A stretch of 64,000 nt of DNA, from NCBI GenBank assembly GCA_964508225.1, contig CAZDRX010000009.1:1-64000 (forward strand), read 5' to 3'. Source of the DNA: CAZDRX01 sp964508225. GTDB lineage: Bacteria; Patescibacteriota; Gracilibacteria; Peribacterales; Peribacteraceae. Of this stretch, positions 43,692 to 51,262 are shown in pieces (the stretch's first letter is position 1; each line of letters opens with the position of its first letter). The position numbers and the translations under genes were made by a program. Below the pieces are notes generated by a model. It saw only the letters and a program-made list of their open reading frames with translations, searched no databases and was not told where the DNA came from.

Positions 43692-44087
43692 ATGTACAAG
43701 CATCTTGAAGGTGATTACACCGGCGAAATCGTCCTGAAGGTGAAAGCCGACGCGAATCCGTATCTGGTGATGAATAACATTGCTTCGCACTGCAGGATCC
43801 CGGACAACCAATTCGTCGTTGATCCGGACAGGCTTGCCCGTCCCGAAGAGCGTGGTCAGCACGAGAAGGAGATCCACTTCACTCTCACCTGGCAGCGGGT
43901 GGACGCCGAGCTCTCGGAAATCCGTAGGAGATTCTTCGAAGCCATCACCAAAATACCGGTTGTCGCGGATGCCTTCGTGGAACTTGTGAAATTCGACGTG
44001 CTCACGGCCGAGCAGGTGCTGCAACAGAGAGCCGAGAAAGCTCGGCAAGCGCCTCCGCCACGGCTTGCTCGACTGGACGCAGCGTAA
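43692..44087 (+). CDS. Hypothetical protein, 131 residues
   Basis: The protein begins MYKHLEGDYTGEIVLKVKADANPYL and is a soluble alpha/beta protein with an alternating strand pattern (EIVLKVKA; EKEIHFTLTWQ) and a helical, Ala/Gln/Pro-rich C-terminus. Protein-like composition supports the plus strand over a long overlapping minus frame. Its 3' end overlaps the convergent RmlD-like gene by 86 bases, a large overlap, so the C-terminal 28 residues are constrained by the other gene. I do not recognise the family. Confidence 0.55.
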   Translation: MYKHLEGDYTGEIVLKVKADANPYLVMNNIASHCRIPDNQFVVDPDRLARPEERGQHEKEIHFTLTWQRVDAELSEIRRRFFEAITKIPVVADAFVELVKFDVLTAEQVLQQRAEKARQAPPPRLARLDAA

Positions 44088-44847
44088 AGCCCTCCGCTTC
44101 GAGCTTCTTCGTGGAGAGAATGCAGTTACTCCTCGGCGCCTTGGTGACGCCCGAGAGATCCTTCGCCGTGATGCGCTCGAAGGTGTGGCTGGGATCGATC
44201 GTCTTTTTGTACATCTCCATAATGGTGTACGGCGACATCGCACCGGGGTTCACGACGTTGTAGATCCCCGTCGCACGCTTCTTGATGAGACCCTCGAGGA
44301 CGACGAAGAAGTCGGGGATGTAGGTGAGTGAATTCACTTCATCGAGCACTTTCGTGTACTTGATGAGCTTGCTGATCAAGTTACGCGCACTGGGAGTCCG
44401 ATCGAACGGCATACGGAGGCGGAGCTGGAGGACGGGAAAAGGCTTGAGAAGCTGATCGCTCATGGCTTTGGTGAGCGAGTAGAAGCTCCCGGTGAAATTG
44501 GGCGCATCATCCTCGGAGAAGCCCTTACCGCCAGCATCGCCGTCGTAGATGCAGCCGGAACCGACGTGGACAAAGTAGATCCCCCGCTTCTGGGTTTCCT
44601 CCAGAAGCACGAGCGGACCCGTGACATTCGCACGGAGCGTCTCCTCTTTATGATCCTCGCACCAGTCGACGTTCGGCTTGCCCGTCTTGCCTGCGGCATT
44701 GATGACGATGTCGGGTTTTTCGCGGTCGAGGACTTCGCGCACGAAGACCGGATCGGCAATATCGCCTGTCGGTGCGACGGCACCGGGATAGAGCGTGCAT
44801 AAGTGGGAGCCGATGAAACCCTGAGCGCCGAAAACGACGATCTTCAT
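44002..44847 (-). CDS. RmlD-like NAD(P)-dependent sugar-nucleotide reductase/epimerase
   Basis: The 281-residue SDR has the nucleotide motif GAQGFIGSH, DIVINAAGKTG, and the active-site YSLTK (YxxxK) with VHVGSGCIYDGD ahead of it. C-terminal residues fit the RmlD substrate-binding half. It could reduce dTDP-4-dehydrorhamnose or act on another nucleotide sugar; no other dTDP-rhamnose genes are nearby. ATG 44847 lies 6 bases after TAGGAT (minus strand), so a leaderless start; a GTG at 44853 is an alternative. Confidence 0.85.
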   Translation of the reverse strand: MKIVVFGAQGFIGSHLCTLYPGAVAPTGDIADPVFVREVLDREKPDIVINAAGKTGKPNVDWCEDHKEETLRANVTGPLVLLEETQKRGIYFVHVGSGCIYDGDAGGKGFSEDDAPNFTGSFYSLTKAMSDQLLKPFPVLQLRLRMPFDRTPSARNLISKLIKYTKVLDEVNSLTYIPDFFVVLEGLIKKRATGIYNVVNPGAMSPYTIMEMYKKTIDPSHTFERITAKDLSGVTKAPRSNCILSTKKLEAEGFTLRPVEQAVAEALAELSRLSVAAPARP

Positions 44848-44902
44848 GGGCACATCCTACACCAACTCCCGACCCGATTCCGAGAGACGCTACAATCCGG
44901 CT

Positions 44903-45613
44903 GTGACCTGTCAGATCCCCTACCGCATCGAGAAGTCGCGCAACCGCACATCGCGTGCGATCCTGCGTGACGGCGCGATCCTCATCCGTCTGGCACGCGG
45001 ACTCTCCGGCTTTGAAGAGCAGAAGCACATCGACAATCTGCTCCGGCGGATGACGAAAGCCGCCGTGAAAGAAGGGCAGAGAACCGTGATCGATCCATTC
45101 CGTGCCATCCTCGACGGTGCGATGCAGGCCGATGTCACGCTCGCCGCGGGAACGGTGATCCGCCTGCACATCGTCGAGTCCCATGCGAAGCGTACGAAAG
45201 CGATGCGTCACGGTTCGGCGTGGGTCATCCGCAAAAGCAGCCATACCGACACGAGGACATTCCACCGCTTCCTGTGGAAGCTCGTGTCGATGCACGCCGC
45301 GAAAGAGGTGGAGCTCCTCGTACGGCAGATCAATGACGAGACCTTCCGCGAAGACGTCCGCTCCGTGAAGCTCAAGTTTCTGCGCTCGCGGTGGGGCAGC
45401 TGTTCGCTCGGCAGGCACATCACACTCGCCACTCCCCTGCTCTTCACAACGCCCGCGATCCTCCGGTACGTCATCATCCATGAGCTTGCGCACATCCTGC
45501 ACCACGACCATTCGCGGAGATTCTGGGCTGCGGTGGAGACACACGACCCCGATTTCCGCGTCAGTCTGAAAGCGCTCAAGCTGATGCGGCTCCCGTCGCT
45601 GCGCGGAGACTAA
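44903..45613 (+). CDS. YgjP/SprT-like zinc metallopeptidase domain protein
   Basis: The 236-residue protein has the YgjP (DUF45) fold with the zinc motif HELAHILHHDHSRRFW (HExxH plus a third His) near the C-terminus and the conserved LRSRWGSCS segment ahead of it. Members are M48-like peptidases of unknown substrate. The start is probably GTG 44903, 6 bases after TACAAT (44891-44896); an ATG at 44846 would overlap the divergent RmlD-like gene. Confidence 0.85.
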   Translation: MTCQIPYRIEKSRNRTSRAILRDGAILIRLARGLSGFEEQKHIDNLLRRMTKAAVKEGQRTVIDPFRAILDGAMQADVTLAAGTVIRLHIVESHAKRTKAMRHGSAWVIRKSSHTDTRTFHRFLWKLVSMHAAKEVELLVRQINDETFREDVRSVKLKFLRSRWGSCSLGRHITLATPLLFTTPAILRYVIIHELAHILHHDHSRRFWAAVETHDPDFRVSLKALKLMRLPSLRGD

Positions 45614-45669
45614 AGATTGACGGCGCGGAGGGAAAGGATATATCAAGGGATACTTTCCCCGCCTTCCCG

Positions 45670-46197
45670 ATGCCCGAACGTCAGTTCCACGTCGACCTGC
45701 CTCCGAAACTCGTGGCGATGGATACGGGTGACCGCAAGAAGGCCATTGCAAGTCTCCGGACACAGCTCGTGACGACGCAGCCGGTACAGGATGCCAAGGG
45801 GGCACCGCTGCGTCAGTCAACGACGGGTTTTTCCGAGAGCACCGCATACCGCAGCGAAGCACTCGTCACCTTCTACTCGGAACAACCTCAGGCACAGGCC
45901 GTCATCGAAGCCCTCGGGATGAGAGTCTTCGAACTCATCATTGCCGAAATGCCGCGGAGTCTCCTCGAAGACCGTGAGAAACAGGATGCAGCAGTGGAAG
46001 GTCTGTGCCGCCAGATCAACGAGCGGCTTAGGAAGTCCGTCGCAGAGGACACTCCGGAAGAGAAGATCCCGCATGTGGCTACCCGTATTCCCGAGACGAA
46101 TCGCACGGTATTCCACACGAAAGCATACGGCGAGAAGACCGGAGCCTACGTACGGAATCTCTACTCAAAATCGAAGATCACGGTCCTCGGAGCCTGA
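45670..46197 (+). CDS. Hypothetical protein, 175 residues
   Basis: Soluble alpha/beta protein, MPERQFHVDLPPKLVAM at the start and VFHTKAYGEKTGAYVRNLYSKSKITVLGA at the end. The middle (RSEALVTFYSEQPQAQAVIEALGMRVFELII) looks like a strand-helix unit. I do not recognise it. It lies 45 bases upstream of ftsK. Confidence 0.6.
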   Translation: MPERQFHVDLPPKLVAMDTGDRKKAIASLRTQLVTTQPVQDAKGAPLRQSTTGFSESTAYRSEALVTFYSEQPQAQAVIEALGMRVFELIIAEMPRSLLEDREKQDAAVEGLCRQINERLRKSVAEDTPEEKIPHVATRIPETNRTVFHTKAYGEKTGAYVRNLYSKSKITVLGA

Positions 46198-46242
46198 AAT
46201 TGCGTGTTCTAAAGACTCCCCTTTTCGGTATACTGATTCCCG

Positions 46243-48516
46243 ATGGCCAAGTCCCGCCGCAGAAAGGCAGTCCGGAAGACCAGGCGTCGCTCGTCATCGA
46301 GCGATCTGAATCTGGATCTTGACCTCAAGGATNNNNNNNNNNCGCGCAGACAGGTGAAAGCGGTGATCACGATCGGTATCGGTCTCGTGCTCTTCCTCGC
46401 ACTCCGCGAGAACGCAGGGGCTCTCGGCCATGCGATCAACCGCACGCTCATGTTCCTCTTCGGAGGCTACGGCGCGCTCTTCCCGAGCACCCTGATCCTC
46501 TTTGGATGCCTCCTCATGGTGGGCACATCGCCGAACATCGAGCTCAAGCGCGGTGTGGGCTTGAGTCTCATCCTCGCATCGTTCCTCGGCATCGCGACCC
46601 TGATGGCGCCGATTGCCGACATCGCGGAGAAACGAGACGAGCTCGGCGGCGCGATCGGGTTCATGATGGCGTTCCCGTTCGCGGCATTCGTGAGCAAAGG
46701 AGCCGGATTCATCATGCTCGGGGCACTCATCCTGACGGGACTCTTCATCACGTTCGAGCCCGACATTCCTGCCATCATCCAGCGATTCACCGCAGCCGAA
46801 GAGAAGAAGCGCCGCAGCTCTGCCCGTGCGGATGAAGAAGAGGAGGACGAAGAGGAAGAAGAGGACGAGATCCGTCTCCCGCAGGTCGACAGCGACAAAG
46901 ATCTCATCGAGCAGGATCTCGACGAGGTGGACATCAACATCGTCCGTCCGGCATTCGCAGAAGAAGCGAAGAAGGCCGACTCCAAGAAGAAGGAGAAGCC
47001 GACTGCACCGCTGGTGCAAGCCATGGCGAAGGCGGCAGCCAAGGAACTCCTTGAGATGAAGGACACGCGCTTCGAGGAATGGAAGTTTCCGGAGATGGAT
47101 CTGCTCGAGAACAAGCGCAGCGAACTCACGGTGAACGACGATGAACTCAAGCGTCAGGCCGCGCTCATCAAGGAGAAGCTCGCAGAGTTCGAGATCGACG
47201 TCACGATGAAAGACGCGCACCCCGGTCCCACGGTCACACAATTCACACTCCAGCCTGCGGAAGGCATCAAGCTGAGCAAGATTGAAGGCCTGAAGAACGA
47301 TCTCGCTCTCGCTCTCGCCGCACAGAGTCTGCGTATCGAAGCTCCGATCCCGGGCAAGGCTCTCGTGGGTCTCGAGATGCCGAATGAGATCCGCTCGACC
47401 GTCTACCTGCGGGAAATGCTCGAGGCGCCGCAGTTCAAACAGTCGGACTCACCGCTCACCATTCCTCTCGGCCGCGGCGTGTCGGGTGATGCGTTCGTGG
47501 CTGCCATTGAAGACATGCCTCACCTCCTCATCGCGGGTGCGACCGGTGCGGGTAAGTCCGTGGCGATGAATACGTTCCTCATCTCGCTCCTGTTCCAGAA
47601 TGCTCCTCACGAACTCAAGTTCATCCTCATCGACCCCAAGCGCGTCGAGCTCATGCCCTACAACGGCATCCCGCACCTCCTCACGCCGGTGATCACGGAA
47701 TCGGACAAGGCTCTGCAGGCACTGCGTTGGGCCATCGCGGAAATGGGGCGCCGTCTCCACCGCTTCTCGGAAGGAGGAGTCCGTAACCTCGCGGAGTACA
47801 ACGACAAGCAGACCGAAGAGGACAAGAAGCTGCCACGCATCGTGATCGTGGTCGACGAGCTCGCCGATCTCATGATGAGGCAGCACCGCAAGGACACGGA
47901 GACGATGATCGCGCGCATCGCCCAGATGGCACGTGCCGTCGGCATGCACCTCATCATCGCCACCCAGCGCCCGAGCGTCGATGTCATCACAGGTCTCATC
48001 AAAGCCAACATCCCGACCCGCATCGCGTTCCGCGTGGTGAGCGCCATCGACTCCCGCACAATCCTGGATTCCATCGGCGCGGAAGACCTCCTCGGCAAAG
48101 GTGACATGCTCTACATGAATGCATCCACGCCGAAGCCCATCCGTATCCAGGGCATCTACATCTCCACGAAGGAGATCGAGCGCGTCATCAATGCGATCAA
48201 AGTCGCAGGCGGCGGCATGCTCACGGAAGAGATCTCTCTCGGAGACGGAAGCAGAGAGGAGAACGACGCGGTGACCGGAGCGACGGCCCTCATCAATCTC
48301 GATGCCGACGACAACGGCGGCGACGACATGTTCTTCGAGGCTGTGCGCGTGGTGCAGGAGACGGGCAAGGCGTCGGCCTCGCTGCTCCAGCGCCAGCTCA
48401 AGGTGGGCTACGCCCGGGCAGCACGTCTGCTCGATATCATGGAAGAGAAGAACCTCATCGGCCCTTCGGACGGCGCCAAAGCGAGGAAGATCTTCATGGA
48501 TAAAATCACGCAGTAA
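46243..48516 (+). CDS. ftsK: DNA translocase FtsK/SpoIIIE (contains 10-N assembly gap)
   Basis: FtsK pumps the chromosome terminus through the division septum. The basic N-terminus is interrupted by 10 N at 46333-46342; four or so membrane helices follow (about residues 40-180), then an acidic linker, and the motor domain from about residue 280 (Walker A GATGAGKS; Walker B IVIVVDELADLMM; ATQRPSVDVITGLIKAN). The C-terminus is a gamma winged helix (SLLQRQLKVGYARAARLLDIMEE). About 757 codons if the gap is 10 bases; the true number of residues at the gap is unknown. TATACT is 8 bases before the ATG. Confidence 0.95.
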   Translation: MAKSRRRKAVRKTRRRSSSSDLNLDLDLKDXXXXRRQVKAVITIGIGLVLFLALRENAGALGHAINRTLMFLFGGYGALFPSTLILFGCLLMVGTSPNIELKRGVGLSLILASFLGIATLMAPIADIAEKRDELGGAIGFMMAFPFAAFVSKGAGFIMLGALILTGLFITFEPDIPAIIQRFTAAEEKKRRSSARADEEEEDEEEEEDEIRLPQVDSDKDLIEQDLDEVDINIVRPAFAEEAKKADSKKKEKPTAPLVQAMAKAAAKELLEMKDTRFEEWKFPEMDLLENKRSELTVNDDELKRQAALIKEKLAEFEIDVTMKDAHPGPTVTQFTLQPAEGIKLSKIEGLKNDLALALAAQSLRIEAPIPGKALVGLEMPNEIRSTVYLREMLEAPQFKQSDSPLTIPLGRGVSGDAFVAAIEDMPHLLIAGATGAGKSVAMNTFLISLLFQNAPHELKFILIDPKRVELMPYNGIPHLLTPVITESDKALQALRWAIAEMGRRLHRFSEGGVRNLAEYNDKQTEEDKKLPRIVIVVDELADLMMRQHRKDTETMIARIAQMARAVGMHLIIATQRPSVDVITGLIKANIPTRIAFRVVSAIDSRTILDSIGAEDLLGKGDMLYMNASTPKPIRIQGIYISTKEIERVINAIKVAGGGMLTEEISLGDGSREENDAVTGATALINLDADDNGGDDMFFEAVRVVQETGKASASLLQRQLKVGYARAARLLDIMEEKNLIGPSDGAKARKIFMDKITQ
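46333..46342. other. Assembly gap (10 N)
   Basis: Ten unresolved bases within the N-terminal coding part of ftsK. Ten N is a conventional scaffold filler, so the true length is not known; the reading frame happens to continue across it. Confidence 0.99.
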
Positions 48517-48528
48517 GAGGGAAAATGA

Positions 48529-48557
48529 TTGACGCAGCCAGTGGCGGTTCGTAGACT
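48529..48557 (+). promoter_or_regulatory. Promoter of the 66-residue ORF
   Basis: TTGACG (48529-48534), 17 bases, TAGACT (48552-48557), 13 bases to the ATG at 48571. One of the best matches to consensus in the window. Confidence 0.65.
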
Positions 48558-48570
48558 GCGCCGCCCTTTC

Positions 48571-48771
48571 ATGAACACCTCCCTCTCCCCACACGGCCAA
48601 GACGATCTGGACAGCGTGATCGACCAGATGGATCGCGATCGCGTGCTGCTCGCTATCGCGGGGGTCCGTGAGCTTGAAGCACGGCATTCGCCACGGAGCA
48701 GGCAGTCGAAAGAAGCGACGGATCTTCAGGATGAAATCCGTGACAATATCTCGGAGTGGGCGGGTCTGTAA
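48571..48771 (+). CDS. Small acidic protein, 66 residues
   Basis: The protein starts MNTSLSPHGQDDLDSVIDQMD and is helical and charged (DRDRVLLAIAGVRELEARHSP; ATDLQDEIRDNISEW). ATG 48571 is preferred over 48529 because a strong promoter lies between them. It precedes rdgB by 18 bases. I do not recognise it. Confidence 0.55.
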   Translation: MNTSLSPHGQDDLDSVIDQMDRDRVLLAIAGVRELEARHSPRSRQSKEATDLQDEIRDNISEWAGL

Positions 48772-48789
48772 GGCGGTATACTCGGAGGC

Positions 48790-49401
48790 ATGGAGCTTCT
48801 TCTCGCCACGACGAACAAGGGCAAGGTCATCGAGATCGGTGAGTGCTTCGCAGGACTTCCGCTTGTGGTCAGGACTCCGCAGGATTTCAAGATCAAGGAG
48901 ACGCCTCATGAACACGGGAAGACCTACCGTGATAATGCCATCATCAAAGCAACGTACTATCACGAACTTGCCGGTGTCCCCACACTCGCGGACGACTCGG
49001 GCATCGTCGTGGACGCGCTCCGGGACGAACTCGGTGTCCAGACACGGAGGTGGGGTGCGGGCAATGATGCGACGGACGAAGAGTGGATCAGGCACTTCCT
49101 CGAGCGGATGTCGAAGGAGAAGAATCGCCGCGCGCAGTTTGTCTGCAGCCTCGCCTACATCGGTATCGACGGCGAGCTGGAGACCTTCGAGGGAACATGC
49201 GACGGCGTGATCACAGAGACACGCGAAGCCGACTATCTCCCAGGTCTTCCGATCTCAGCCTGCTTCAAGCCTGATGGCTTCGGAGCCGTGTATTCAGCCA
49301 TGTCTATTGAACAAAAGAATAGTACAAGTCACCGGGGGCGTGCGCTGAGGAAAATGCGGGAATTCCTGAGTCAGAAACTCGCCTCCTCCGGTACGTCATG
49401 A
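48790..49401 (+). CDS. rdgB: dITP/XTP pyrophosphatase (RdgB/HAM1 family)
   Basis: The 203-residue protein removes non-canonical purine nucleotides (dITP, XTP) from the pool. It begins MELLLATTNKGKVIEI (the NKGK nucleotide loop), has LADDSGIVVDAL with the metal-binding Asp pair, YIGIDGELETFEGTCDGVI, the GFGAVYSAMS segment in place of the more common GFGYDPIF, and SHRGRAL. TATACT lies 7 bases upstream. It overlaps the next gene by 4 bases (ATGA). Confidence 0.92.
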   Translation: MELLLATTNKGKVIEIGECFAGLPLVVRTPQDFKIKETPHEHGKTYRDNAIIKATYYHELAGVPTLADDSGIVVDALRDELGVQTRRWGAGNDATDEEWIRHFLERMSKEKNRRAQFVCSLAYIGIDGELETFEGTCDGVITETREADYLPGLPISACFKPDGFGAVYSAMSIEQKNSTSHRGRALRKMREFLSQKLASSGTS

Positions 49402-50468
49402 GTACGGCCGTCGAAGCGACCGGCCTGATCAAAGTGACGCTGGATACGGCGTACATCGGGCATCCGAAGGATCGGAAGAAGATTGATCAGGCGATGACCG
49501 TCATGCACGAAGCGAACCTTCTCGGGCCAAAGTCGCTGCAGGAAGCGCCTGAGATTCTTGCACAGGGGCTCAGGCTGTATGCGCATCTCTTTCCGAATCC
49601 GAACGAACGCGAAAGCGACCGTCTCATCGGAGCACGTCTGGAGAACGATGGTATCGCGGATGGGAAAGCATCGTGCTTCGATATCATCATCGGTCGTGAC
49701 TCGTCGGGAGCTGTCATCTCATGGCACCAGTTCTCTACGATTCCTCTCGACGGCGAGTCTGCCGCAGTCGCCTACATGCAGTATACGGGGAGCGCAGGCG
49801 AGGACTTCATGCGGCGGGAGTACGGCAGGAAAGAAAGCCACCACGGGCACGGCATCTACACCTACAACATTGCGCTCATGCAGCAGATTGCCGATGCACG
49901 TGCGCGGAAAGCTCTCCGACGCTCTCAGGGTCTGAAGGGATACATCCTCGAAACCGAAATCTCAGGACAGGGCAACGCTGCGGAGGAGATCCGCTACACG
50001 GCTGAGCGTCTGAGGATCCACGAACGTACAGGCGCGAAAGCACTCATGATCAGGATGAAGGACGGAAGTCTTCTCTCGCCTCACTACCAGCCGTCGCTCG
50101 GCGAAGGCCGTGAAGCAACGAAGCTGCTCCTGCTCTTCAGACCGATGAAGTACGACGCAATGAAAATCCATGAGTCTGAATCGTTCCCGAAGGATGAGGC
50201 GGAGCGGATTGTGATGGCATTCATCGGGAATTTCGAGACTGAGGGATTCGATCCTCGTCTCGTGGAAGAAGGTCGCGCACTGATCAGAAGATGGTTCTCC
50301 TCAGCAGAAAGTTGCATGCTCGTCGCTCCCTCGCAGGTGCCAAACGTGATTGAGATGTCGCGCACCGATGATCTGCTGAGGAAAATGACCGAGCGTGACT
50401 TCGGAGACTTGGATCTCCATGCGGCACAGATACAGGGAGCTCTGAAACCGTTTTTTCCGCTTGTATAA
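49398..50468 (+). CDS. Hypothetical protein, 356 residues, coupled to rdgB
   Basis: Soluble alpha/beta protein; the start overlaps the rdgB stop as ATGA, so translation is coupled. The middle (FDIIIGRDSSGAVISWHQFSTIPLDGESAAVAYMQYTGS ... GHGIYTYNIALMQQIADARAR) has strand order that could be an acyltransferase (GNAT-like) fold, and KALMIRMKDGSLLSPHYQPSLGEG follows. That reading is a weak guess. No membrane helix or signal peptide. Confidence 0.6.
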   Translation: MSTAVEATGLIKVTLDTAYIGHPKDRKKIDQAMTVMHEANLLGPKSLQEAPEILAQGLRLYAHLFPNPNERESDRLIGARLENDGIADGKASCFDIIIGRDSSGAVISWHQFSTIPLDGESAAVAYMQYTGSAGEDFMRREYGRKESHHGHGIYTYNIALMQQIADARARKALRRSQGLKGYILETEISGQGNAAEEIRYTAERLRIHERTGAKALMIRMKDGSLLSPHYQPSLGEGREATKLLLLFRPMKYDAMKIHESESFPKDEAERIVMAFIGNFETEGFDPRLVEEGRALIRRWFSSAESCMLVAPSQVPNVIEMSRTDDLLRKMTERDFGDLDLHAAQIQGALKPFFPLV

Positions 50469-50481
50469 GGGCTCCGCCAGA

Positions 50482-51132
50482 TTACAGTCCTCCGAGTACA
50501 TACTCGGGCGGCGGGTCGCCAAGCAGCCTGCCTCTCTTGTCGAGCACAAGCTGAACCGAAGGATCGTCGGGGAACTGCCAGACCCTCAGGTCTCCACGAT
50601 GGTAATCGCGGCAACTGAATGGAATGCGTACGCGGATCCTCCCCTGCCGGTGCTCATACACATCCTGATTGGAACGGAGGAGCGCCGGTGAAAGATAACT
50701 GCTTCTGATACACGCATTCCACACCGGATTGGAGGAAATCACGCTGCCCTGCGGATCAATTCTCAGCAGCTTCGGTTTTGCGCGGACAATTTCCGCTGAC
50801 ACAGGCGAAGGGCAACGGGCTTTCACCATGGCAATGCGTATCGCCTTCTCGTCCATATCCAGCATTGCCGAAAGATCCCGTGAAGCCACCGCAAGAAGTT
50901 CTGCCGATCGATCGTCCGGAAGAATCTTCGAGAGTGAGCAGAAGAGCTGTGCGTGAAGAGCAGGATCACGGTACACGTGTTCATGGAGATAGCGTGCGGC
51001 AGCGACAAACCTCACGAGTTCACTCCCCTGACGAGATGCCCTGTGCCGGGCGTAGTGCGCGTCACGCTGTGCCGAGGCAGTCACAGGGCACAGAAGAGCA
51101 ATGAGGCAGATGATGAGGGAGAAAGATTTCAT
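50482..51132 (-). CDS. Secreted hypothetical protein, 216 residues
   Basis: A signal peptide (FSLIICLIALLCPVTASAQ) is followed by a basic, Arg-rich domain with four Cys (in LFCSLS, KARCPS, NACIRS, FSCRDY), which could form two disulfides. The C-terminus ends DKRGRLLGDPPPEYVLGGL. No known family recognised. It is convergent with the preceding gene, 13 bases between stops. Confidence 0.6.
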   Translation of the reverse strand: MKSFSLIICLIALLCPVTASAQRDAHYARHRASRQGSELVRFVAAARYLHEHVYRDPALHAQLFCSLSKILPDDRSAELLAVASRDLSAMLDMDEKAIRIAMVKARCPSPVSAEIVRAKPKLLRIDPQGSVISSNPVWNACIRSSYLSPALLRSNQDVYEHRQGRIRVRIPFSCRDYHRGDLRVWQFPDDPSVQLVLDKRGRLLGDPPPEYVLGGL

Positions 51133-51262
51133 GACACTATTCCATCATCGATACGGCTCCTCTGTGAGCCCCATTGAGGCAGGCTACGTTGTATGTACAG
51201 AAAGATGCCTTCTGTTTGCTGAGAATCAGGTTCTGTCACACGTCAGAACACCCTTCGCGTGG

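Noticed and set aside
44648..45862. Minus-strand open frame of 404 codons opposite the YgjP-like gene
   Set aside because: Arg- and Pro-rich shadow; HELAH motif is in the plus frame.
47449..49095. Minus-strand open frame of 548 codons opposite ftsK and rdgB
   Set aside because: Crosses two conserved genes in antisense and has shadow-type composition.
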